DNA of 64,000 nt from Galdieria partita. Taxonomy: Eukaryota > Rhodophyta > Bangiophyceae > Galdieriales > Galdieriaceae. Position 1 is the first letter of the stretch. Each line of letters begins with the position of its first letter. This document shows, piece after piece, positions 53,276 through 63,120 of this stretch. The translations under genes were made by a program, and so were the position numbers. The stretch is from contig BQMJ01000038.1 of the NCBI GenBank assembly GCA_025991245.1, forward strand, positions 124,001-188,000, written 5' to 3'. The notes beneath the pieces were generated by a model. It did no database searches, was not told the DNA's origin, and was given only the letters and a program-made list of their open reading frames with translations.

Positions 53276-54984
53276 ATGTCGAAAAGGTCCAAAGGTAAAC
53301 AGAAAAAGTGCCGTCAACCTAACAAGAAAAGAAATAAAAATACTCAACCATCCAAGCCTAAACAAACAACTTGTTCGGAACCCAATCAACAGAACAACTC
53401 GTCTTGTCTATATAGTGAAAACGAAAGAAAGGTACGATTGACGGAAATAGTTGCTGAAGAATGGAAAGGAAATATGATAACACCCAAAGGTTTGAAGAAT
53501 TTGGGTAATACTTGGTAAGTATAGTTATTCATAGTCTTTTGAAGTTGGTATATGACCCCATCTTTTAGTTTTCTCAATGCAGTACTACAGAATATTGCAC
53601 GATTACCTGCCCTTCGAAGTTATTTCTTAGGTCAACCCATCACAAGTGGTGAACATGGTGTGACTTTATCTTTGAGAGTATTCTTTCATACTATGTGGTT
53701 GTTACAAGACTGCAACGTATTTCGACCCAACAAGTTATTGGACCACTTGGGAAAATATTCCAGTCGTTTCCGTGGTTATGAACAACAAGACGCTCATGAA
53801 GCCTTGAGAATATTGATGGAGTCTTTAATCGAAGAGTCTACTAGTATGGTAGATAACTCTAGTGACTGTAGTAGTAACAGTGACTCTGAGTCTTGGATAG
53901 AAAAAGTATTTTTAGGAAAGTTGCAAAGTTGTGTGGAATGTGAACAATGTCATTCGGTTTCAAAGGTTGAAGAACCTTTTCTAGATATTTCGTTATCTTT
54001 GGAATCACAAGACTCTAATGAAACTTGTGCTGTTGCAGGAGGTTGTTATGCAACCAGAAATCAGATCTTTTGTGAGAAGAACAACAATCCAGTAAAGAAT
54101 GAGAGTCTTTCTTCGGCAAAAGACAATGAAATAGAACGACAAGTCAATGATGGAGAAGCGAATAGTCCCGAAATGGTTTCCTTGTTTGAAGACAATATTC
54201 AGTTGTCTAGGTTAGAAGAAGATGTCGACCAAATGACTTTAGGTTTAGACTCTCTATTTAAAGAATCGAATGTAGAATGGAGTGATTATGTGAGTAGTAA
54301 TTGTTCGGATTCCATTGGAGAAAAAGGTAAGTTGTTCAAGAGCAATGGAATATTTTTTGATTATTTATTCTTATTGTAGATGTTCGTTTTTCTAATCGAA
54401 CAAGCCACTCTATTTATCCATCTACCACACTTTATGCAAGTATTCAAGACAGTTTGGAAGCATTTCTTTCTCCAGAAATATTGCAAGGAGAGAATGCTTA
54501 CTATTGTGAGTCTTGTAATCGAGAGCAAAATGGGTCCATCAAAAAACTTTATGGAAAAGATTCCGTTTCTTCTCAACAACAGAGATATATTCGAACCAAA
54601 GCAAAGAAACGCTTTTTATTTCGGAAACTTGGTCGAGTTGTTATTTTTCATTTGAAGAGATTTCGACAAGTTGGTTTTCACTTTGAAAAGGTTTCAGGTA
54701 AAATATCATTTCCACTGGAATGGAATCTCTCCAGTTATTATACACAAGAGCAAGGAGAAGATGATTCTCCAGAAAGTGATGATTATTATTTGTCAGGAAT
54801 AGTTGTTCATCAGGGTTCTTTAGAATGGGGTCATTATATTGCATATATACGTGCAAGTTGTTCACCACAAGAGCATCGTTGGTATTATTGTAGTGATGAA
54901 CATGTAACGTTGGTGGAAGATGAAGCAGAAATCTTGAAGAGTGAAGCTTATCTTTTGTTTTACTGTAAAAAACAACGACAATAG
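53276..54984 (+). CDS. Ubiquitin-specific protease, USP16/45-like, three exons
   Basis: Exons 53276-53514, 53569-54326, 54380-54984 (533 codons; introns 54 and 53 nt). Cys-box GLKNLGNTC/FLNAVLQN is split by intron 1 in the catalytic Cys codon (TG|T). Exon 2: YEQQDAHEALRILMESL, a zinc-binding CVECEQCHS. Exon 3: YYCESC, then GRVVIFHLKRF and the His-box WGHYIAYIRA, plus SEAYLLFYCKKQ. The layout and the acidic insert between the two zinc-ribbon halves resemble USP16/USP45, which remove ubiquitin from histones and other substrates (family knowledge); the N-terminal ZnF-UBP of USP16 is absent, replaced by a Lys-rich tail (KRSKGKQKKCRQPNKKRN). Stop lies 9 bp from the methyltransferase stop. Confidence 0.87.
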
Positions 54985-54993
54985 TAAATATCT

Positions 54994-56759
54994 TTATCCA
55001 TGGGTGGAATGAGTTACTATACTATCCAATAGAAAACTACAAAATGCTTCAATCACTGGAACACAAAAACTATTTCCCAATAACTTCCAACGAGTACGAA
55101 AACTTTGTGCATCACTTGAACATTTCACACACTCCGTATAATGATCAGGAAATCTAAGTTGCACAACCGATGATATGAATAGATTAGAATATATCATTTT
55201 ATGACTTACCCTAATATTCTTTCTGCTTCTATAATATTCAATCCTCTCTTTTCTTGGTCATTATACCAAACAGTATTGAAACGATTATCAAAAGCTCGAG
55301 GTGCATAATTATTGGTTGTGATAGTATAAGCTTTAGGATATTGTGCTCTAGCATGATCCACTAGAATATCTTGTAAGTAACAATTAGCTTTTTCTTCAAG
55401 TGTCCAAATTCTTTTAGCATTTGGAATATTTGTCCAATAATAACGATATCGTATACCCGCTGAGAATCTCGCTGCATCCACTAAAATAGGCTCCACTCCT
55501 AAAGCATTCGTAATGATTTGCTTATCATAAGCATTCATGGAGGCCACATTTTCTAATAAAAAGTATCGAGGCTTCCATTCCTTTAATAAACGTACATATT
55601 CAAAGAATAAGGAACTGGGACCTGATTGAATTCCTTGCTGACGACCCAAACGGGATAGGCTTTGACATGGACTTCCACCAATCATCAAGTCAACACCTTC
55701 AGGAATATCTCTTTTGCATACTTGCCTAATATCACCTAAAGCAATAATATCTGGAAAACGAGTATGCGCCACTTGCATTGCATGTGCATCAATTTCGGAA
55801 GCATAATAACGAACATGAATGACTCCTAATCTTTGTAAAGCCAAGCGAGCTGCAGCTATTCCATCAAAAGCACTAAATACTATCATCTGCGGAGTAAATT
55901 CAGTTGTGTTTCGATAACCAACTGATTGAGATATTTGAGAAAAGATGTACTTGAAGGAATGCTCATGATGACTCTTAGGATGGAGTGATTGATCTTTGTG
56001 GTTGTGTGAGAAAGGTTCCAATGATTTCTCATTCAACCAATTCCAACTCGATATTTGATATTGAATATTGTGAAAAGAAGTTTGTAAAACACAATTGTCT
56101 TTCGCTGTAGATGATGATAATAACAACAAAGAATGATCACGACGACTTGTGGACTGTTGTTGCTCACAAGAAGCACATAACCAAATATCTTTTAAATTGT
56201 TCTGATCCAAAGGTGGACAGACACAAGCAAAATGTAAAGTGATAGGACACTTCTCACAACATATCAAAGTATCTCCCAACCAATCATTTTCTTCATCATC
56301 CGAACAACAACTTTCTGAGGAAGAATCCGATAAAGCACTTCTATTATGGGATGTTCTCTTTTTGGTTGGTTCTTTTAAGGACACAGAAGTGGATAATATA
56401 TCCTTCCAATATTTTTGCCAACCTCCTTTAGGTGCTGCACAACTATCACAGTCATAATAAGAACCATCAGGTCCTGCCTTCCGAATCCAACGAGTGGATA
56501 GATGAGAAATATTCTTTTTGGCTATTCTATATGTTTGTTCATAAGATGGATAAGAGTTGTCTTTTCTATTCGGTTGCCAAGTCTCATCATAGTCCTTGTC
56601 TGAATCACTTGGCTGACTATCCGTTGAAGTGTGTATAGATAGTCTTCTATTGGGTTCCTTGTTCCATACAGGACTCGATGAATAGATCAAGTCTTTGATA
56701 GATATGGGAGATATGGAACTATTTGTATAAGTAGTCATATCACTAGTCGTAACTCTCAT
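54994..56759 (-). CDS. PHD-finger plus DNMT3-like cytosine-5 DNA methyltransferase, two exons
   Basis: Exons 56759-55210 and 55153-54994 (569 codons; 56-nt intron). The catalytic domain has motif I VFSAFDGIAAARLALQRLGV, motif IV GGSPCQSLSRLG with the catalytic Cys, motif VI FLLENVASM, motif VIII RYRYYWTNIP, and across the intron ERILGFPDHYTE and RWKLLGNSFCVPVIEAF (motif X). FDGIA and LLGNSxxVPVI point to the DNMT3 group, yet motif IV is PCQ rather than PCN. An N-terminal PHD-type zinc finger (CDSC, then after a ~60-residue Ser/acidic loop ICCEKC, HFACVCPPL, WLCASC) precedes it. It adds methyl groups to cytosine in DNA, probably guided by histone marks (inference). No BAH or replication-focus domain. 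Confidence 0.88.
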
Positions 56760-56863
56760 CTGGACCCTTCAACAACAACCATTCGACCATCGAAATCCAT
56801 CCATAATCTCTCTTCCATCTCTATGAAAAAGCACAAATGGACATTCAAAGTTCCCATAACTAC

Positions 56864-59608
56864 TCATGAGATGACCCATTCCATTCCATCCTTACCATTT
56901 CGACTATATATAATCCATTGATTACAAATAAACTCTCGTCGCCAAGTTTCTATAGAAGATGCAGGTTGTACAATAACACTTTTCAAATACCAAGAAGGAA
57001 ATAGTCCACTTCCTTGATGACCAACTCTTATTTTGTTGGGTATTTGTAAAATATCAGGAACAGAAACCACAAAAGTGTCTTGTCCTCGACGACAAAAGTG
57101 GGAACCATCAGAATTAGAAAAGAGGATTCGTTCGGTACAATTTCCATTTTCATCCAACAATTGAATCCATACAGAAGAATCGGTTCCTGCTCCCCAACAA
57201 TCGCCTGTTTGGAAAGTAATCATCCAAGGTTTCGTACCAGTTGTTGAAAGACTTGTCTCATTTTCATTCTGAATAGATACGAATGATGATGATGGAAAGA
57301 TAGAAGAGACTCCAGTAGAATTCCAAATATTATGGAGTGATTGATTAGCCAACCTCCACAAAGATAGAGGAGTTCTTCTCATCACAAGTTCAGCTGCTTC
57401 TCTCCAATCTAAATTTTCCAATTGTCGAAATAATTGTATGGAATGAGTATTTGTTGAGGAATTGCGGTAGGAATGGAAAGGAGAAATCAGTCTTTTGTTC
57501 CAGTAATCGATATTAGGTTGAATGACAAAAGAATTTCCACTCCGAGTCCAAGTATGAAAACTTTCATCCTATGATTGCTTTTATACATCCATGGGTTGAT
57601 TGATTTCTTATTTACCTGCAAAATAGCTTTGAATGTTAGCCACAATCTAAGCCAACCACTATTATGACTATAATTATTGGAAGAAGAATTCGAATCAACT
57701 ATTCCATTCTTATGAATAGGAATCCAATACTCTTTGGGTTGAATATCGCCATAATGATCGATACAAATATAAGCACGACCCAACAAGGCTTCTTTGGCAA
57801 AAGGGTCTTGATCCATTACAGTCAGAGTTAAATATTCTTCTTGAATATGACAAACTGGAAACTCTGTAAATGCATTCCATACAGGACATAATTCATTTCT
57901 TATACTTGTGAATGAGACCTTATGAGAACCCCATTCCAATACACAACGGACATCAGTTACAAAATGATCAGGATTGTCCATATGATGCAATTGATAAGCT
58001 TCCAATAGATGAATTTGTATCCATCCTTGTACACAAGATTCTTCAGAATCAGATAAATTGTTTTCTGTCCTAGGATGAGTATTATTCATTTTAGGTTTTG
58101 TTCTATTCTGTTCCAATGCAGTGGAATCCCAAAGCTTTTCATAAGAATATTTCAAATGAACGGAAGCAATCGAATGAGTTTGTAAACTAAGTGAGGATGG
58201 ATTATTCCATCTGGAAGCGGTTAAAGGCAACCAAATATCCATATTCTTATCTACAGCATCTTTACATACTTCCAGTGGTAACCAACCAGAACCCATCAAG
58301 ACATCTTGTCCTAAAGAGTCCACCAACTACAATCACTTCTATATTCAAAACATCGTTATCAATCTAATCACAATATTACCTGAAATAGTCCTTGTGGAGT
58401 ATGATAGAGTCGAACATTGATCCATTGCATACATTCAGTGGATATCAAAAATTCAAACTTTTCTTCAAAGATGGGTTCGTTGGTTCGATAACTCTTATGA
58501 GTAGTCATCACTTGACTTCCTAAATGAATCGTTATCGATGGATTCCATTCCGAATAGTTTGTAAATATATCTTTCGATGTCGATATATGGGCACTTAGTA
58601 TACGTAGAGTTAATACTCCATCAGTACCAGGTGGATAACTAGCATTGTCCTTCATAGTATAAAAATGATTCCATAGAGTTGAAGAAAGGCTACGTTGACT
58701 TGAAGATGGTTGAATAGGCACATAAATCTTGTGAGGAAATAACATTCTTTCAAATGCTTTGACTGTTAAGAGTTGATAAAGCCAAGAACGAAATGCTGGA
58801 ATATCCATCAAATCTATACCGCTTGCCATTGGCACAATCTCCAAATGGACTTTGGGTTGCTCTACAAAAGAAAACTGTAAACTTTCAATACCCCACAAAC
58901 AATCACTCAATCCCAATTCCTTGTATAGTGAGTGAATCATGATTCCCAGTTCATATATTTATTATACTTACCAATCGTAATTTGGCATGAATATTTATCT
59001 TTCTCACACTTAAAAGAGGAGGCTTTATACCAAATAGAGTTGCTGTGACTCGAACTTCACTACTGCGAGCCATCCAATCGATATCTGCGTCTAATAGGAT
59101 CGTCTCTGCAGAACAAGTTCTAAAACATTTGAGATTGTGAAGTTCAGGTGCGTGTCTTCCAAGTGTTAAATGGGTAACTGTAACATCTTTTAGGAATGGA
59201 GGCTGATGTTTCCTTACCAACTGTTGTAATTCATCCAACAACAGGTCTGACCACGTCGTCTCCAACTTTTCCCACAGTTTGCCGATAATTCTATTTAACC
59301 ACAACGCAGATTCCATACTTTCATATAAAGGAGACTGTAAAGAGTCAAATGGTCCCTTTCTTTCTGATAAAGCATTCTTTCTGTGGTTCCAATTGGATAG
59401 AAAATAGAATAGTGCAGCACTACAGGAACAGAGAATTCACATATGAGAAAAAGACACATTTGACTTTTTACTTACCAAGAAAAAGTAAATATACCTGATA
59501 AGAAACCCTTTTTGAAATTGAAATGAATATAAACTACACAAGGACTTGACTTACCAACCAAAAAGGATCGCTAGTCCACATCAAAAGCAATTCGCCAATC
59601 ACATCCAT
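56864..59608 (-). CDS. TM-SMP-C2-C2-PLAT contact-site protein, six exons
   Basis: Exons 59608-59555, 59507-59476, 59419-58972, 58919-58380, 58326-57616, 57568-56864 (829 codons; introns 47, 56, 52, 53 and 47 nt). An N-terminal hydrophobic hairpin region (GFLSGIFTFSCAALFYFLSN) is assembled from exons 1-3. An SMP lipid-transfer domain follows (WLNRIIGKLWEKLETTWSD to LLDIP-like DLMDIPAFRSWLYQLL). Then two C2 domains (LTLRILSAHISTSKD; GWIQIHLLEAYQL, LTLTVMDQDPFAKEALLG) and a C-terminal PLAT domain (WMITFQTGDCWGAGTDSSVW, RVGHQGSGLFPSWYLKSV). The first four parts are extended-synaptotagmin/plant SYT architecture, tethering ER to plasma membrane. A PLAT domain at the end is unusual. Junctions were set by frame. 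Confidence 0.82.
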
Positions 59609-59723
59609 GTTTGTGAAATGCCTATCTTTGTTAGTCGTATGGAAACCGGTGGTGACTTGTGTAAAGACTTGTAGAGTATCTCCACTAGTGCCTATAAAAG
59701 TATCCAAATTGCAACCTATTTTG

Positions 59724-60486
59724 ATGGATACAAATAGTAGTTCTGAAGATAGTGATGTAGAACTTGTTTCTTGTCCATCCGGTGTTGGCAAAGATGTCAA
59801 CTCCTCTAGTAGAAGAAAGGAACTCAACGCATTGACGAAAGAAGACTTATCTTTGGAACAAAGCTCATCAACAACAATATTAGATGATGAAAAGCCCTCA
59901 GTACTCTTAATATTGACTGGTATACCAGGTTCTGGAAAGACTAGTTTTGCCAAGAAACTGGAAGCTAAAGGATGGTATGCATATTATTTCGAATATGCTC
60001 TTTCAAAGAGTTGAGAATATTTTCAAAAAAAAGGTGTAGAGTTTGTCAAGATGAGCTTTTAACTCGTCAACAATGCGAAAATTATGCTATAACACAGCTC
60101 TTGCAAGGTAAACCTATCGTCATTGATAGATGCAACGTCACAAAGGAACAGAGAGCAATATGGATAAGTATGTGAAATGGTGGATGCTTTACAAATTAAC
60201 AACAATTCTTTTAGAACTGGCAAAGAACGCAAATGCAGTTGTAGGTTGTCTTGTTTTTACAACACCTTTACATATTTGTGTTTCTAGAGTAGCTCAAAGA
60301 AGTGAACATCCCAACTTGAAAGGCAACGACCCAAAAACTGAAAGCGTTATCTTCCAATTCGCAAAGGATTTTTGTGCTCCAACAGCTGAAGAAGGAATCG
60401 ACTTTTGTCGTCGTATACAAACTGAACAAGATGAATATCGTATATTACAACAACTCGAGAAAATATTGAATTCACAATCCTCTTAG
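59724..60486 (+). CDS. PNK-like P-loop kinase, three exons
   Basis: Exons 59724-59974, 60034-60167, 60215-60486 (218 codons; introns 59 and 47 nt). P-loop LTGIPGSGKTSFAKKL, then LLQGKPIVIDRCNVTKEQRA (the IDNTN-like strand of polynucleotide kinases), TTPLHICVSRVAQRSEHP, and APTAEEGIDF near the C-terminus. The pattern matches the kinase half of PNKP and related AAA-like kinases found with aprataxin-type repair proteins. No phosphatase or FHA domain is present. Function is probably 5'-end phosphorylation of nucleic acid, but a metabolite kinase is possible. An alternative ATG at 59607 overlaps the SMP gene start; the one at 59724 gives a Ser/acidic N-terminus. Stop overlaps the next gene by 4 bp. 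Confidence 0.7.
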
Positions 60487-60980
60487 CACTCTCCTCTATC
60501 AGTGGACCATTCCAATCTAGCCAGTTGATTCTGTAGTTTTTGTACAGTTTCTTCGATATATCTTAGTTGTGCGTTACTTTCAATCAGTTTCTTTCCACGT
60601 TTTTAAACACTTTAAAGCTTTAACCAGAAGGAACCTACCTTTTGTTGCTCTGGTTCAGTTCCCAATTGTTGAGCACGAACTTGCAATTCGCTATGCAGTT
60701 TTAGTCGATAGTTTTCCAAAGTTTCTATTACTTCTATCAATTCTGCAGCTTTGGCTGCTTTATTGTCAAATTGAGGTCGTGCTTGTTTCTTGTAGTGGTC
60801 CAAAGAAGAGGGTAAAGCTTCCTTTTCAGGAAAAGGTAACTTGTCACAAGCATAATAACTACGATATAGTTTATGACAGTTGATATGGTAAGGTTCTGAA
60901 ATCCTTGGTTTATGATAACCGCCTTTTCTAAGTTCTTCTCTACTCCACAACACTATGATTCCACTTGAAACCACAAACAT
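60483..60980 (-). CDS. Small coiled-coil protein with N-terminal hydrophobic segment
   Basis: Exons 60980-60639 and 60590-60483 (149 codons; 48-nt intron, phase 0). Not recognised. The N-terminus MFVVSSGIIVLW looks like a short signal anchor or mitochondrial TM; then a tyrosine-rich segment, followed by a long coiled coil that continues across the intron (KLIESNAQLRYIEETVQKLQ). The splice restores an uninterrupted heptad pattern, which supports the model. It ends in RLEWSTDRGEC. Size and layout recall small mitochondrial inner-membrane assembly factors, but I make no functional claim. Its stop codon shares bases with that of the PNK-like gene. Confidence 0.6.
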
Positions 60981-61117
60981 AAGAAATCCAAAGTTTGCAT
61001 TTTGACAATTGTTTCGAATTTTATATGACTTTTGTAAATTGTAAAGTTAACTGTATATACTTGTTAAAGTTGACGTTTCGTACAAATGTTCATTTCTGTC
61101 GATTGATTGATAATATT

Positions 61118-62226
61118 TTATCCTGATCGACGTATACTCACGGATAAGAGATTTTCCAAATACTCAAGTCCTAAATAATACTAATTCTCAGAAACAGAGC
61201 AAAACATGTTCATCATTTTCTTACTTTCTTGTAATGCTTGAACAGTACTTCTCAATTCATCGTTTTCTGTACAAAGTTCTTCCATTCTCTTTTGATAAGC
61301 CTCTTGTTGTATCTACCTCAAAGTTATCCAAAGCCTCCATTCATGGTCACATGTTATCTCACCTTTTTTCTTTGACGAGAACGTTCAGCACTTCTACGAT
61401 TTTGCATAGCTCGATATGCTTTCCTTTCTTCTTCCGTCTTTCATACTTAGCCATCTCAAAAGAGAGAAAAGTGAAGACTTACCATTTCTGGATGTTTTCG
61501 TTTACGTCCTCGTCTCTTTACTGTTCTCGTTTCATGTTTCTCCAGAGATAAATGTTCATCGTCCAATATTGTATTATTATTGTTGTTGTTGTGGTTGCTG
61601 TTGGTATTATCTGAATGGCTTCCACTATAAGTAGACTGATTGCCTGAATACTCTCCACTCTTCCATTCTAATAATCCCTCTCTATCTGAACTAGAGTTGT
61701 TCGAAACAGACAAATGGTCACCTTCATCTCCCGTATTTTGAAAAGAGTCATAAACACTCGAATTCGCTTCTGTTTGTCGACTTCTTCTCTTTGGACTCTT
61801 TTCATTTCTATCTTGAGATAAAACATTCCAACTAGAGGTAAACTCTCGAATCCAATTAGGTGCATTATCCTTGATTGTATGAGAGCCAAGTAGAGAATGA
61901 TTATCATGACTACTAGTTACCCAGTCAACTGGAGAAGAAACTAGAGAAGACTCTTCCATATGGAAACCAGTACTCCTCGGAGTAGTCCAAGCACGAGGTG
62001 TAGCTCCCGAACGTAAAGAGGAGAGACCTTTTGGAGTAAACAAATCTGGAAAATAATCAGTTAAACGAGCAAATAAATCGTCATTGTTATCCACTAAAGT
62101 ATTTGGCTCATCTAATTTCTCCAAAGGTAACTTGGGACTTATTATACCAGTATTCTTGTTCATAGTAGAGGACGATACTTCACTATGAACCCTTATAGCC
62201 GAAGACTGATTACTGTCTTGTTTCAT
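61118..62226 (-). CDS. bZIP transcription factor, four exons
   Basis: Exons 62226-61483, 61437-61363, 61312-61225, 61170-61118 (319 codons; introns 45, 50 and 54 nt). Basic region TEEERKAYRAMQNRRSAERS then RQRKK gives N-x7-R; with the splice to IQQEAYQKRMEELCTENDEL and the final exon RLEYLENLL, the zipper residues fall in perfect register (Tyr, then Leu every seven, four times). The last intron is therefore well supported: reading through it gives a stop without the final leucine. The N-terminal 240 residues are Ser/Asn-rich and probably disordered, with a poly-Asn run and a basic stretch (KRRGRKRKHPE) just before the bZIP. Target genes unknown; bZIP factors bind ACGT- or TGACG-type sites (family knowledge). 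Confidence 0.87.
61571..61596. repeat. Triplet repeat coding poly-Asn in the bZIP gene
   Basis: ATT/GTT triplets on the plus strand; on the coding strand they give an Asn-rich run (NHNNNNNNT) in the disordered N-terminal half. Confidence 0.75.
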
Positions 62227-62300
62227 AACACTACTAAGAGAACGAGGTGAACTCGGTTGACTTGTATTCGTTTGCGCCTGTTTAGAACAACTTGATTGTT

Positions 62301-62869
62301 CTATAAGACTAGTATTACTTGTCCTGTCTCTTCATAAGGAATATAATTAGGAGTATACAACTTGTGCGCACGAACCTTGGATGGGTCTCCGTTATTTTGG
62401 AGTCTTTTTTCACTACATGAACCAATTCTTTTGGGTCCTTTACTCCATTCTTCAAGGACTCCACCACAATGCACATTCTCTCAAGAGCTTCTGGTTTCTT
62501 TTGAGGATTCAAGCCACCCAACTCTATCATACGAAGCAAGGACTCTGTTTGTTCGTATATTTCCGGAATTCCATAGTCATAAAGAGTCTTATCGTCTTGA
62601 ATCAAGTAAACAAGAATTGCAAACTACTACAGAAACAACATAAATACCTTGTAGTTCCATATTTCCAAAGTGAAATTGGAGTGTATCTATCAAGTGGAAT
62701 TCTTCGGAAAGTTTCCTCTTCACGTCTCCTATAGTATCATATACGGAGACTTGTAGTTGTCGTCGTTGTCCATTTGGCAAGTCCTTTCATAGTCTTTATA
62801 AATAATCACTAAAATATGTCCTTTGCTTACCAACAGCAAGGGAAACGTTTCGTCAGAGTGTCGCATCAT
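62301..62869 (-). CDS. Ubiquitin-like domain protein, four exons
   Basis: Exons 62869-62831, 62783-62648, 62595-62417, 62375-62301 (142 codons; introns 47, 52 and 41 nt). A ubiquitin-like fold is suggested by TFPLLL, LQVSVYDTIGDVKRKLSEEF, then LQFHFGNMELQDDKTLYDYG (beta-grasp with the ubiquitin-style LxDxxTLxDYxI ending). Behind it is a short helical segment (LERMCIVVESLKNGVKDPKE). For the end I prefer a 41-nt intron giving VRAHKLYTPNYIPYEETGQ before the stop at 62301. Alternatives: reading on to a stop at 62315, or splicing into the bZIP frame at 62273 region. No known family name fits. Confidence 0.6.
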
Positions 62870-63120
62870 ATCAAAGAGAAAGTCGTTCTCAATTCTCGAA
62901 AAAGAACTTTCATTTCCCTTGTTTGAGATTTTGTTTCTATTTTAGGAAACAATATGGGTCATGTTAGGCTCCATTTATCACTTCTTCTCTACAATACAAA
63001 GAATAATGGAAATCCAATGAATATATTTATAAAAAGATTGATATCAACAACTTGGACTTGTTTTCTAATTGAAACAACTTTTCATGGGCGCTTTGAGGTT
63101 TCTTTGACAATTTGAAAATA

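Noticed and set aside
59607-59723. Start of the PNK-like kinase at 59607
   Set aside because: This ATG shares bases with the SMP-gene start on the other strand and adds a stretch without family similarity; the ATG at 59724 is simpler, though not proven.
61181-61224. Read-through end of the bZIP protein (stop near 61181)
   Set aside because: Splicing out 61171-61224 adds a leucine in exact heptad register and uses good GTAAGA...TTTAG signals, so the spliced end is better.
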